Shown: positions 51,701-59,701 of the stretch, in pieces | How positions within the stretch are numbered: position 1 is the first letter of the stretch | Layout of the letters: the number at the start of each line of letters is the position of its first letter | Source: Mucilaginibacter ginsenosidivorax | Lineage (GTDB): Bacteria > Bacteroidota > Bacteroidia > Sphingobacteriales > Sphingobacteriaceae | Length of the DNA: 64,000 bases | Direction of reading: 5' to 3' | Assembly: GCF_007971525.1 (NCBI RefSeq) | Contig: NZ_CP042437.1 | Location: 7,378,001-7,442,000, forward strand | Translations under genes and position numbers: made by a program | Notes under the pieces: generated by a model | Told to the model about the DNA's origin: nothing | Database searches by the model: none | Seen by the model: the letters and a program-made list of their open reading frames with translations, nothing else

Positions 51701-52909
51701 TGTAAAAGTATAAATGAACGCATCAGACAGTTTGTAATTAACTTGTTTTGTTACACCATCAACAAGCCATGTATAGCGGGCTTTGGTATTTGAGCAGGTT
51801 GTTGAAGTGCTGTTGGGGTCATCGCCCGGAAACGAATTATTTACAAATTTAACCGCCGTATTTACACAAGCAGCCACCGGCACAACCGGCAGGTTAATTG
51901 GCGGCGCAATAACTTTAGCGTAACTGGCAACAGGGGTACCTACATTACCACAAAATGGACTAATTAGTTGCAGTTTTACCTCGAAGGAATTGTTTTGGCC
52001 TTTAACTATGTTTCCGCAAGACGCCTTAACATATTCGTGAGAAACTTTGCCGCCGGCTGCAAGTATCTGGCAGTAGGTATAAGATACAGCTGGCGTACCA
52101 TCGCCCCAGGAAACGTTATAAAGCAGCCCCGGATAGTTGTTTTTTATTACGTTAGGATCGATGTTGTAAGTTAAATTAGTAGCCCCGCTGCCAAGGCAGG
52201 CTGTGGTGCTGCCCTCAACCCCAAAACTATTGTTAACAAGGTTATTAACCAGGGTATAAGTATAGGTACCCACAATGCCTCCTGCGGTAGCTTTTACGCT
52301 AATTGTATAATTGGCTGTTTTGGCTGTAAAATTGCCATTGTTGGTAAAATCAACATTTAATGCCTCGGTTGCCTGCGAAAGTTCATTGTAAAAACTTGCG
52401 ATAACAGTCGCTCCTGCGGTAGATGTATTTATAAAATTGTAAGAAGAATTGCTGACCCCTGAACATGACCCAAACACTTCGGGATAATTAGCATCTATCG
52501 ATTGCGAATTCAAAGCTGCAACAGTACCTGCACCTGCCACAATTGAAAATGCAGCCGAAGCGCCGCTGCTAACCGCCGGATTAGTAGCCGACACCTTAAC
52601 CAAATAACCACCGCCAGGAGTAGTGCCGGCAGGTATAATACCGTTTACAAAGGTTGCATAGATGCCCGTAAATTTGCCGATTAATTTTTGCGATGCGAAA
52701 CTCCCGCTGGCGTTTGAAAGGTAAAGATTATAAGTGTTAGCAGGATCAATACATGTCCCCGTTATCTGAATGGGAACGCTTATCGTAGAGCCAGGGGCAT
52801 AAGGGCCGGCATCAACATTACCGATAGTTATAGTTTGCGCTAAGGCGGAAAAAGCAACTAAATTAAATAAAGCAAAAAAAAATAAATTTTTAGTAAATAT
52901 TTTATTCAT
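48782..52909 (-). CDS. Giant PKD-repeat adhesin with type B type IX secretion signal
   Basis: 1375 residues with signal peptide (cleavage after ALAQ). The long beta-rich body holds several Ig/PKD-like modules; clear PKD cores are FLWDFGDGSTDTG, YTWYYGDGTTANG and WAWDFGDGTLSTRPNPTHTYAD, the last split as WAWDFGDGT and NPTHTY. The C-terminal ~95 residues (LYLPNAFMPTSG, QIFNGFGQLIW, DGWDGTFKG, GVYVWQAS) match the gliding-motility type B sorting domain. It is exported through the type IX system and displayed on the surface, with the SprF-like partner downstream. Binding target unknown. Confidence 0.92.
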   Translation of the reverse strand: MNKIFTKNLFFFALFNLVAFSALAQTITIGNVDAGPYAPGSTISVPIQITGTCIDPANTYNLYLSNASGSFASQKLIGKFTGIYATFVNGIIPAGTTPGGGYLVKVSATNPAVSSGASAAFSIVAGAGTVAALNSQSIDANYPEVFGSCSGVSNSSYNFINTSTAGATVIASFYNELSQATEALNVDFTNNGNFTAKTANYTISVKATAGGIVGTYTYTLVNNLVNNSFGVEGSTTACLGSGATNLTYNIDPNVIKNNYPGLLYNVSWGDGTPAVSYTYCQILAAGGKVSHEYVKASCGNIVKGQNNSFEVKLQLISPFCGNVGTPVASYAKVIAPPINLPVVPVAACVNTAVKFVNNSFPGDDPNSTSTTCSNTKARYTWLVDGVTKQVNYKLSDAFIYTFTTTGTHTVTLQLQNNTGSCAVADVTQNICIQEPPVPAFSLPVNSGCIPLAVTPVNTSKIDSNCNNTNKYVWTVTGPTPVAYANGTNASSQTPQFLFNKTGVYTIKLAISTVSCGLITDANVQTVVVDDTPTATLSKDTVFCGTNTTLKFDNTNNSATRVTFSGSAQNTGATYKWTITGGSFTFVNNTTDVSQYPVIKFNDFAKYIVTVTNTNVCGAPATSSQRLEFIAAPTVTAGNYPAICAGTPVNLNGISNNPSIKMRWAGGTGTFSDPNLAQTVYTPSAAEIKAGKVTLVFQGITTLAAPCDTIADPTTIIINKADSITSKNTVTSCAGKPLSYNITATKPTTTFTWVIDASKTSATAGGYTVSGSGSSINDVLTNSDLNANATVTYNIISTSQGCVSGVFVLTVTIPPAIATPSFTKDNSTACGNLPVQFTNTSKPINSVFLWDFGDGSTDTGINPQHTFLAKTDGRDTVYHISLSIVSNCNIAPPYLDSVKISPQKPVARLIPDRVEGCSPFIVTGKNSSPGKNLQYTYYLYDGPLMLESKVYTDKSDFKFNTPLNTTRTKQYTIFMVAQDYCGNTDTTLKRTITVSAPTITPDMFFLNNKNSGCAPLNLTLVNNSSGGDTFYYTIYDDKYGVVTNVAAGTDNLPYVFTKPGLYYVTITASSKCSSGVESSKSTNRVMVYDIPKAGFQASDTTGCRSVTASFTNTTYADPNTQPVALSYTWYYGDGTTANGFTPPPHTYSFKKSPYTVKLVAINPLTGCADSLVKKDYIKVTAPPGTAFTANPDTITSIPNYQFQFVDQTTGTPANWAWDFGDGTLSTRPNPTHTYADTGKYKVTLITSTKDFCDSAITHYVRITGIPGELYLPNAFMPTSGTTELRKFAAKGSGIKQWHLQIFNGFGQLIWETTKLSAPKGTPVDGDGWDGTFKGAPVEQGVYVWQASATFINGSEWKGMSYNNSLPKRTGVVHLIR

Positions 52910-52956
52910 TCACTTGCTTTTATCGTCTTAAATTGCTTAAAATTTAATGGTTGTAC

Positions 52957-52964
52957 CAAAAATA
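52957..52964 (-). promoter_or_regulatory. -7 promoter element for the adhesin operon
   Basis: TATTTTTG on the minus strand matches TAnnTTTG, 48 bases before the adhesin ATG. The -33 element is not certain. Confidence 0.4.
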
Positions 52965-53106
52965 GTATTTATTTTCAAATAATACCTCAATTTGTTACAA
53001 AAAGCAAAATTCAATGTACGGCATGTATTCGACAAAATACGGACAAATAATTACTTATAACAACTGTAAAAATTGTTGATGATTAACGTTCACAACGATG
53101 TCGGGA

Positions 53107-54354
53107 TTATTTTAAATTGCCAAAAAACAGGTAGGTAATAAATATGGCAGTTATGATGCCGGCTAAATCGGCAATTAAGCCGGCGGGGATAGCATAGCGT
53201 GATTTTTTGATGCCAACAGTGCCAAAGTACAATGCTACAATGTAAAAAGTAGTATCGGCCGATCCGTTGAATATACTGCCCAGATGTCCCGCAAAACTAT
53301 CGGTGCCAAAGTGCTTCATTACATCTATCATCATCCCTTTTGATCCCGATCCGCTTAGCGGTTTCATGTAAGCAACGGGCATGGCATCAACAAAACGGGT
53401 ATCTAAACCGGCTTTAACACAAACCCAGCGTAATCCATCGTTCATATAATCTAAAGCCCCGCATGCCCTGAATACGCTGATGCCTACCAGCATGGCAACC
53501 AGGTAGGGGATAATTTTTACTGAAGTTTCAAAGCCACTCTTGGCACCTTCTACAAAAACATCAAATACGTTGATTTTTTTTACCAACCCACCCACGATAA
53601 ATACTACCGGAATAAAGAATAGCAAAAAGTTGCTTACAACCTTCGATACTATGCTGATTTGTTCATGCGATAAATGGGTGGTAAAATACCAGACTACAAG
53701 GGTAATAAAAGCAGTTAAACCGCCAAGCCAGGCTATTATTACCCTATCCCAAAGGTTAATTTTTTGTTTTACAGCAACTATCAGTAAGCCAACTACAGTA
53801 GCGGCATAAGTAGCAATAATACAGGGCAAAAACACGTCAGCAGGATCTTTGGCATTCATAATTGCACGTTGGGCAATAATGGTAACCGGCAGCATTTGCA
53901 GGCCCGAAGTATGCAGTACCAGGAACATGATCTGCGCATTTGATGCCGATTCTTTATCCTGGTTTAACTCTTGCAGGCTTCCCATGGCTTTTAAACCCAG
54001 TGGGGTGGCTGCATTGTCAAGTCCAAGCAAATTGGCCGAAAAGTTCATGAGCATTTGACCAACTGCCGGATGCTTTTTGGGCACATCAGGAAACAGGCGG
54101 CTAAAGAATGGGCCTACAAGGCGCGACAGGAAATTTATGGCGCCTGCTTTTTCCCCTACATTTAATATACCCAGCCAAAAAGCCATTGCACCAATCAGTG
54201 GCAAGGCAATTTCCATTACCGATGATTTTGACGAATTGAAAATACCATCAACAAGTAATTTAAAAGCTTCTACGTCGCCAAAAAAAACAAGCTTGATAAG
54301 TGCTACAACAAACGCGATCAAAAAAAATGCTATCCAGATATAATTAAGGGCCAT
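53107..54354 (-). CDS. SpmA/SpmB fusion-type nucleoside-recognition membrane protein
   Basis: 415 residues from ATG at 54354 (the frame extends to 54396). Two nucleoside-recognition (Gate) domains: the first half has LNVGEKAGAINFLSRLVGPF and the NLLGLDNAATPLGLKAM motif, quoted as LLGLDNAATPLG; the second half has AVAYMKPLSGSGSKGMM (SGSGSKG) and SIFNGSADTTFYI. About ten membrane helices. In spore formers SpmA and SpmB are separate; in non-sporing Bacteroidota the fused form is common and its function is unknown, perhaps transport. Confidence 0.88.
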   Translation of the reverse strand: MALNYIWIAFFLIAFVVALIKLVFFGDVEAFKLLVDGIFNSSKSSVMEIALPLIGAMAFWLGILNVGEKAGAINFLSRLVGPFFSRLFPDVPKKHPAVGQMLMNFSANLLGLDNAATPLGLKAMGSLQELNQDKESASNAQIMFLVLHTSGLQMLPVTIIAQRAIMNAKDPADVFLPCIIATYAATVVGLLIVAVKQKINLWDRVIIAWLGGLTAFITLVVWYFTTHLSHEQISIVSKVVSNFLLFFIPVVFIVGGLVKKINVFDVFVEGAKSGFETSVKIIPYLVAMLVGISVFRACGALDYMNDGLRWVCVKAGLDTRFVDAMPVAYMKPLSGSGSKGMMIDVMKHFGTDSFAGHLGSIFNGSADTTFYIVALYFGTVGIKKSRYAIPAGLIADLAGIITAIFITYLFFGNLK

Positions 54355-54431
54355 ATGTGTCTTTAAGGCTTTGAAGTTAATGGTTTTGTATTTCAATATG
54401 AAATAACAATTTTTAAATACTTAACTTGGGA

Positions 54432-54585
54432 GGGAATAGAGTCAAGAATTAAGAGTCAAGAATTAAGACAAGTGCGAAAGGGGCTATTATGACTAAGAAT
54501 AGGTTGTCGGTTATATCTCCAGTCCAGATTAACCTTACAGTTTTTGTCTTGACTTCTGATTCTTGGCTCTTGATTCTCTTCCCAA
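54432..54585. repeat. Long degenerate inverted repeat (TCAAGAATTAAGAG units)
   Basis: The left arm (54432-54472) has two GTCAAGAATTAAGA units. The right arm (54542-54585) is largely their complement (TGTCTTGACTTCTGATTCTTGGCTCTTGATTC, in parts TGTCTTGACTTCTGATTC). It lies in the divergent space between the SpmAB and DinB genes. Confidence 0.6.
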
Positions 54586-54610
54586 TTTATTTAATAAAAA
54601 ACGATACACA

Positions 54611-55042
54611 ATGACTACCACTTCGGCCATTTTAAACACTGCTATAACCGATTTTTTGCAAACCAGATCTTCTGATGATAACTGGGATTTAAGACCCGCG
54701 CCCGGTAAATGGTCTAAAAAAGAGGTTATTGGCCACCTGATTGACAGTGCCCAAATAAACCTGCAACGTTTTGTGCGTTGCACGTATGAAGAAAATTTCA
54801 AACTGGTTTACCAGCAGGATGCCTATGTAGCCGTGCAGCATTACCATGACGTTGACATTAAGGAACTGCTTGATCTTTGGATTTTGCTTAACAGGCAAAT
54901 AATAAGGGTTTGGGAAAACTATCCGGCCGACAGGTTAACTGCCCGTTGTGATAACAGCAAAAGCGAACCCAACCTTCAAACTGTTGAATGGTTGGCTAAT
55001 GATTATGTTGAACATTTAATGCATCATTTAAAAACTATCTGA
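54611..55042 (+). CDS. DinB-superfamily protein (DUF1569/YfiT-like)
   Basis: 143 residues from ATG at 54611; the longer frame reads through the inverted repeat and is rejected. DinB fold: GKWSKKEVIGHLIDSAQ with the first metal His and the ending NDYVEHLMHHLKTI with the other histidines. It is a probable metal-dependent S-transferase or stress protein. The next gene starts four bases after its stop. Confidence 0.85.
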   Translation: MTTTSAILNTAITDFLQTRSSDDNWDLRPAPGKWSKKEVIGHLIDSAQINLQRFVRCTYEENFKLVYQQDAYVAVQHYHDVDIKELLDLWILLNRQIIRVWENYPADRLTARCDNSKSEPNLQTVEWLANDYVEHLMHHLKTI

Positions 55043-55046
55043 ATTT

Positions 55047-55463
55047 ATGGCAGGATACTCCGGTACACCCCTGGCCAAAAAGCTGGGTATAAAGGCATCG
55101 GCAACAGTAATGCTGATTAATGCCCCCGACTATTATTTGCAGTTATTCACCGATATGCCGGCCGAAGTTTACTTTGTGAATGACGCCGGTATTAAAAAAG
55201 ACCTGATCCATTTTTTCGCCAAAAGCCAGGATGAATTTTTAACTGATTTGCCGCTGTTGATGAAGCAAATAAAGCCGGATGGTATGATATGGGTTTCATG
55301 GCCCAAGAAAGCATCAAAGGTGCTTACTGATATTACTGAAGATGTGATCCGGAATTTTGCCCTCAAAATAGGGCTGGTTGATATAAAAGTTTGTGCTGTA
55401 GACGAAATCTGGTCGGGTTTAAAATTAGTTATCCCGGTAAAGGACAGAAAATCATTGGCGTAA
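55047..55463 (+). CDS. DUF3052-family protein
   Basis: 138 residues. GYSGTPLAKKLGIKASATV at the start and LKPDG-type MIWVSWPKKASK in the middle match the DUF3052 family of small Rossmann-like soluble proteins of unknown function. It is co-transcribed with the DinB gene (4-base gap). Confidence 0.8.
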   Translation: MAGYSGTPLAKKLGIKASATVMLINAPDYYLQLFTDMPAEVYFVNDAGIKKDLIHFFAKSQDEFLTDLPLLMKQIKPDGMIWVSWPKKASKVLTDITEDVIRNFALKIGLVDIKVCAVDEIWSGLKLVIPVKDRKSLA

Positions 55464-55556
55464 AACTTTTTTGGTAATAACAGCGTAAACAATCATAAGC
55501 TACCTTTAGCAAACGCCAACAATTACCTAACTTAGCATCATTATAAATTTAATACT

Positions 55557-55991
55557 ATGGCCACAATAGAACTTAAACGTGTGCATGGCGATTTCGGCTT
55601 TGAGGCCGTTGATTCCATTGGTCACACTGTAAAAATGGATAGCAGCCCCGAAAGTGGCGGCCAGGATTTTGGGATACGCCCGATGCAAATGCTGTTAATG
55701 GGCCTTGCAGGCTGTTCGGCGATTGATGTTATCAGCATTTTAAAAAAACAACGCCAGGAAGTAAAGGACTATAAAATGGTGGTTAACGGCGAACGTGAAG
55801 CCGGCAAAGAACCATCGTTATGGCAGGATATCGAAGTTGAATTTCACTTGTATGGCGATATTGATGAGGATAAAGCAGCGCGCGCAGTTGAGTTATCATT
55901 AAATAAATATTGTTCTGTGGCTGCTACGCTTGGTAAAGCCGGCGCGGAAATCAAATCAAAGGTATTTGTTCATCCGGCAGTGGAAATATAA
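55557..55991 (+). CDS. OsmC/YhfA-family protein
   Basis: 144 residues. OsmC fold with the two redox cysteines in LAGCSAIDVISILKKQRQ and LNKYCSVAATLGKAG. Members reduce organic hydroperoxides or act on thiols; the GCSAIDVI wording is of the YhfA-like branch, whose function is less clear. It is monocistronic, with a TACCTTTA box about 55 bases upstream and a strong terminator downstream. Confidence 0.87.
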   Translation: MATIELKRVHGDFGFEAVDSIGHTVKMDSSPESGGQDFGIRPMQMLLMGLAGCSAIDVISILKKQRQEVKDYKMVVNGEREAGKEPSLWQDIEVEFHLYGDIDEDKAARAVELSLNKYCSVAATLGKAGAEIKSKVFVHPAVEI

Positions 55992-56060
55992 AGGCCAACC
56001 AGCCTCCATGAAGCTCTTGAAATTTTAAGATTTATCTCGGGACTTTATTTGACATTAAAA

Positions 56061-56089
56061 AGCGATGAATTCTACTCATCGCTTTTTTT
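56061..56089. terminator. Bidirectional terminator between osmC-like and SRPBCC genes
   Basis: AGCGATGA (56061-56068) and TCATCGCT (56075-56082) with A-run on the left and T-run on the right serve both convergent genes. Confidence 0.85.
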
Positions 56090-56119
56090 GTTTTAACCTT
56101 GTTACCGCACCGATTCCAG

Positions 56120-56503
56120 TTATTCGCCTTCAAAAAAGTCTATTAAACCACCAAAATAGCTATAAGTCCAACCATCGGTAATATCATCAAAATCTTCATC
56201 CGGGATGTTGGTATGCCTAAGCTCTGCAGATGTACCTTGTTTGTCGGGGTGTAGTTTTATGGTAACTATCGAATCATCCGACTTTCCTTCAAAATACCAC
56301 TGCTGTACAATTTTTTTCCCTGGATCAAACTCTATGTTTTTGCCAACAATACTGCCATCCCACATGGAAAATTCCGAACCAGGTTCAGTACTCATTTCGG
56401 CTGTTTCACCTGTCCATAACTCAATAGTTATGGGGTTAGTTAATGCCATATAAATTTCGTCGGGCGTTGCCGGTATGCTATAGTATTTTTTAAAATCTTT
56501 CAC
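56120..56503 (-). CDS. AHSA1/START-domain protein
   Basis: 127 residues. SRPBCC fold: PATPDEIYMALTNP at the first helix, LWTG, FSMWDGSIVGKN and QQWYFEG are typical of Aha1-C-terminal-like proteins. They bind small hydrophobic ligands; the role is usually unknown in bacteria. It lies convergent with the OsmC gene and downstream of the acetate transporter. Confidence 0.85.
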   Translation of the reverse strand: MKDFKKYYSIPATPDEIYMALTNPITIELWTGETAEMSTEPGSEFSMWDGSIVGKNIEFDPGKKIVQQWYFEGKSDDSIVTIKLHPDKQGTSAELRHTNIPDEDFDDITDGWTYSYFGGLIDFFEGE

Positions 56504-56526
56504 CTGCGCAATTTAGCAAGATTATT

Positions 56527-57117
56527 TTAAACGTTCACCGGGCCTATTGGCAATACAACACGGCCGTAAACTTCATTTAACACATTGGCAATACCCGTGT
56601 AAATGGCCGATGCGCCACAAATAATACCCTCATAACCAGCCAAATGTTTAATAGTAGCGTTACCTGTTGCATCACCTGCCACTAATAAGAAAAACAATAT
56701 GGTTAACGATGCAAAAACAAACTGTAATGCACGGTTTAACTTTAATGTACCAAAAAACAACAGGAACGTAAACACGCCCCAAATGGCTAAATAAGCACAC
56801 ATTGCACCCTCAGATGGTGCAGTGGCCCAGCCCAGTTTGGGCATTACAATAAGACCAACCAACGATAGCCAAAAAAAGCCGTACGATGTAAATGCGGTTA
56901 ACCCAAATGTGTTATTCTTTTTTGCCTCAATAACTCCTGCAATAACCTGGGCCAGGCCACCATAAAAAATGCCCATAGCCAGTATCATGCTGTTCATTTC
57001 AAAAAAGCCGGCGTTATGAATGTTTAATAAAACGGTTGTCATACCGAAGGCGCAAAGCCCAAGCGGAGCCGGATTAGCGATGCCATCCTTTACAGGGGCA
57101 GGTGTAGTAGGGATCAT
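56527..57117 (-). CDS. Acetate/succinate uptake transporter (GPR1/FUN34/SatP family)
   Basis: 196 residues with six membrane segments. The diagnostic NPAPLGL motif (about 16-22) and the following FGMTTVLLNIHNAG, then GIFYGGLAQVIAG, match SatP/YaaH acetate channels. It moves acetate or succinate with protons across the inner membrane. The start lies near a promoter region shared with gpmA on the other strand. Confidence 0.92.
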   Translation of the reverse strand: MIPTTPAPVKDGIANPAPLGLCAFGMTTVLLNIHNAGFFEMNSMILAMGIFYGGLAQVIAGVIEAKKNNTFGLTAFTSYGFFWLSLVGLIVMPKLGWATAPSEGAMCAYLAIWGVFTFLLFFGTLKLNRALQFVFASLTILFFLLVAGDATGNATIKHLAGYEGIICGASAIYTGIANVLNEVYGRVVLPIGPVNV

Positions 57118-57197
57118 ATTGGTTTAGAATTAATTGGTTTATAATGCAAGCTAATTGATTTATGAATATTTTACAATTTTATTTACAACTCTGCCCT

Positions 57198-57205
57198 TAC
57201 TTTTG
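57198..57205 (+). promoter_or_regulatory. -7 promoter element (TAnnTTTG) for gpmA
   Basis: TACTTTTG, an exact match 17 bases before the ATG at 57222. It supports that start over the longer frame from 57162. Confidence 0.55.
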
Positions 57206-57221
57206 CGTTAAGCAAATACCT

Positions 57222-57911
57222 ATGCAAAAAATAGTATTGATACGCCACGGCGAAAGTGTTTTTAACCTCGAAAATCGTTTCACAGGTTGGGAGGATGTCG
57301 ATTTATCCGAAAACGGCTACCTGCAAGCTCACAAAGCAGGGGAAACCCTAAAAAAGAACGGTTACAACTTTGATGTCGGTTTTACATCCTATTTAAAACG
57401 ATCAATTAAAACCATGCATTTTATATTGGAGGAGTTGGATCATTTATGGATCCCGGTTGAGAAATCATGGCGACTGAATGAACGTTTTTACGGTGCTTTA
57501 CAGGGAATGAACAAAGATGAAGCCATAGCAAGATATGGTGCCGAACAGGTTCAAAAATGGCGCCGCGACCCCAATGAACACCCGCCTGCTGTTACCCGCG
57601 ACGATCCGCGGTTTCCCGGCCATGATTTGCGATATAAAGATTTAACAGACCGTGAGTTACCACTTACAGAAAACCTCAGCGAGACCATGGATAGGGTATT
57701 GCCATTTTGGAACGAAACCATTGTAAGTGCCATGCGCCGTAACCAAAAGGTAATTGTAGTTGCCCATGGCAACAGTCTGCGGTCGTTAATTAAATATATA
57801 GATTGCCTTACCGATGAGCAGGTAACCCAACTTGAAATACCCACGGCTACACCCTGGGTTTATGAATTGGATCACGGGTTAAACCAGATAAGGCATTATT
57901 ATTTGGATTGA
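57222..57911 (+). CDS. gpmA: 2,3-bisphosphoglycerate-dependent phosphoglycerate mutase
   Basis: 229 residues from ATG at 57222. Phospho-histidine His9 in LIRHGES, then RFTGWEDVDLS, ERFYGALQG, YKDLTDRELP and the second catalytic His in VVAHGNSLR. It interconverts 3- and 2-phosphoglycerate in glycolysis. Transcribed divergently from the acetate transporter. Confidence 0.95.
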   Translation: MQKIVLIRHGESVFNLENRFTGWEDVDLSENGYLQAHKAGETLKKNGYNFDVGFTSYLKRSIKTMHFILEELDHLWIPVEKSWRLNERFYGALQGMNKDEAIARYGAEQVQKWRRDPNEHPPAVTRDDPRFPGHDLRYKDLTDRELPLTENLSETMDRVLPFWNETIVSAMRRNQKVIVVAHGNSLRSLIKYIDCLTDEQVTQLEIPTATPWVYELDHGLNQIRHYYLD

Positions 57912-57991
57912 AGTTTGATTTTCATGGATATGTACGGCATTTGTTTATCTTAGTCGTCCCGATTGATTATAAACCATACGCTAAATCAAAA

Positions 57992-58477
57992 ATGAAGAAA
58001 TCTGATATTTATGAAATAACCATAAAGATACTTGGTGTTTACCTGCTGGTTTCCAACCTATCCAAAGTTCCCGGTTTTTTTACCTTCTTAAAAACGTTCA
58101 GTGCCATTTCGGGTTCCGATCACGCTACTGAGCAAATGAATCTATTTTGGCTAAATATCATAAATTTTGTGTTTATAATGGCCTTATCCATCTTTTTAAT
58201 AGCCGGCACAAAACTAATTACCAGGCTTGTTACAAATAGTGCAGATAAGCAGGAAAATGTAAAATTGTTTGCAGATAGAAAGGTAATATACGAGATAGCC
58301 CTTATTATTATCGGCGGCTTGCTTATTGTTAACACCGTTCCTGATTTGCTGTATCGCTTATACAATATAGCCAACGAAAACGATCAAAACGCGGTAATAT
58401 CATCAATAACAAAAGTATTTGTAGGTATTTTAACAGTTGCCTTTGGCAAGCGTATTGCTGTTTTTTTTGCGAAGTAA
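57992..58477 (+). CDS. Four-helix membrane protein of unknown function
   Basis: 161 residues from ATG at 57992; a longer frame from TTG 57908 is less likely. Four hydrophobic segments, two pairs separated by a polar loop (KLITRLVTNSADKQENVKLF). Each half begins similarly (YEITIKILGVYLLVSNLSKVPG and YEIALIIIGGLLIVNTVPDL, quoted in part as YEITIKILGVYLL and YEIALIIIGGLLI), showing an internal duplication. No family recognised. Confidence 0.7.
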   Translation: MKKSDIYEITIKILGVYLLVSNLSKVPGFFTFLKTFSAISGSDHATEQMNLFWLNIINFVFIMALSIFLIAGTKLITRLVTNSADKQENVKLFADRKVIYEIALIIIGGLLIVNTVPDLLYRLYNIANENDQNAVISSITKVFVGILTVAFGKRIAVFFAK

Positions 58478-58505
58478 TACGATCAGAAAAATCCTGTATA
58501 AGCAA

Positions 58506-58531
58506 GAAAGGCCCGAGTTGGGCCTTTCTTT
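58506..58531. terminator. Terminator between the membrane protein and accD
   Basis: GAAAGGCCC-GAGTT-GGGCCTTTC, a perfect 9-bp stem, followed by TTTAT. It serves the plus-strand gene and, reversed, accD. Confidence 0.85.
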
Positions 58532-58554
58532 ATGATTCGTATTATATCCGAAAC

Positions 58555-59400
58555 TTAGTTTTTCATCATCTTCAAAAACGAAGCCAGTTTCTCTTTCATT
58601 TCCCGGCGATCAACTATAAAATCAAGGAAACCATGTTCCTGAACAAACTCAGCGGTCTGGAATCCTTTTGGTAAATCTTTCTTAATGGTTTCTTTTATAA
58701 CCCTTGGGCCGGCAAAGCCAATCAATGAACCAGGCTCGGCAATGTTTATATCGCCCAGCATAGCATATGATGCTGTAACACCTCCTGTTGTAGGGTCGGT
58801 TAATAAAGAGATGTAGGGAATTTTAGCTTGTGACAACAAAGCCAGCTTTGCAGATGTTTTGGCCATTTGCATCAATGAAAATGCGGCTTCCATCATCCTT
58901 GCACCGCCAGATTTGGATATCATCAGGAATGGGATCTTGTTAGCTATGCTATGATCTATTGAGCGGGCAATTTTTTCGCCTACTACCGATCCCATCGAAC
59001 CGCCTATGAAATTAAAGTCCATACAGGCAATCACAATATCTTGTCCGTCAATTTTACCAACACCTGCACGGATAGCGTCTTTCAAGCCGGTTTTTGCCTG
59101 CGTTTCTTTCAGCCTATCAGTATACTTTTTTGTGTCTTCAAAATGCAGCGGATCGCCTGATGTTAAATCGGCAAACAATTCTGTAAACTCGTTATTATCA
59201 AACAAAACAGAAAAATACTCTTTTGAACCTATGCGCAGGTGAAAGCCACAGTAATGGCAAACATATTGATTTTCAACCTGCTCAGAATAGTGTAAAGGTT
59301 TCTTACAATTAGGGCATTTATTCCAGATACCATCAGGGGTTTCCTTCTTTTCCTCAGTAGTCGTAATTATCCCTTTCAACTCTCGTTTAAACCACGCCAT
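58555..59400 (-). CDS. accD: Acetyl-CoA carboxylase carboxyltransferase subunit beta
   Basis: 281 residues from ATG at 59400 (MAWFKRE, the usual AccD start). N-terminal zinc finger with Cys-x2-Cys pairs in CPNCKKPL and CHYCGFH. The crotonase-like core contains SKSGGARMMEAAFSLMQMAK (shown as SGGARMMEA), LTDPTTGGVTASYAMLGD and AEPGSLIGFAGPRVI (in part GSLIGFAGPRV). With AccA it transfers the carboxyl group from biotin to acetyl-CoA to make malonyl-CoA for fatty acid synthesis. AccA is not in the window. Confidence 0.95.
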   Translation of the reverse strand: MAWFKRELKGIITTTEEKKETPDGIWNKCPNCKKPLHYSEQVENQYVCHYCGFHLRIGSKEYFSVLFDNNEFTELFADLTSGDPLHFEDTKKYTDRLKETQAKTGLKDAIRAGVGKIDGQDIVIACMDFNFIGGSMGSVVGEKIARSIDHSIANKIPFLMISKSGGARMMEAAFSLMQMAKTSAKLALLSQAKIPYISLLTDPTTGGVTASYAMLGDINIAEPGSLIGFAGPRVIKETIKKDLPKGFQTAEFVQEHGFLDFIVDRREMKEKLASFLKMMKN

Positions 59401-59701
59401 ATCTATGTCTAACTCTTTCAATTGGCTACAAAGAAACGAAAAAAATTATAAACTGTTTAAATATGGATTACTAATAAGTTTATAAAAATTGCTACACTAT
59501 AATTTACCGCTTGTAACCAGGTATATAGTACTGTTTAACAAAGAAAAATTGGCAATGGCCGCTGCCTGGCTTAACCAATTGCAAAATGTATTTTCGCCTT
59601 TAATGGTTATGCTATTTGGTTTTAAATAAGGTATTTAAATTAAAGACACTATCGTTTTAAATTTGTAACATTATATTTTTAATCACCTAAATTTTAATCC
59701 G

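Noticed and set aside
57908..57991. N-terminal extension of the four-helix membrane protein from TTG 57908
   Set aside because: The extension is polar and unlike a signal, and the ATG at 57992 gives a cleaner start before the first duplicated helix.
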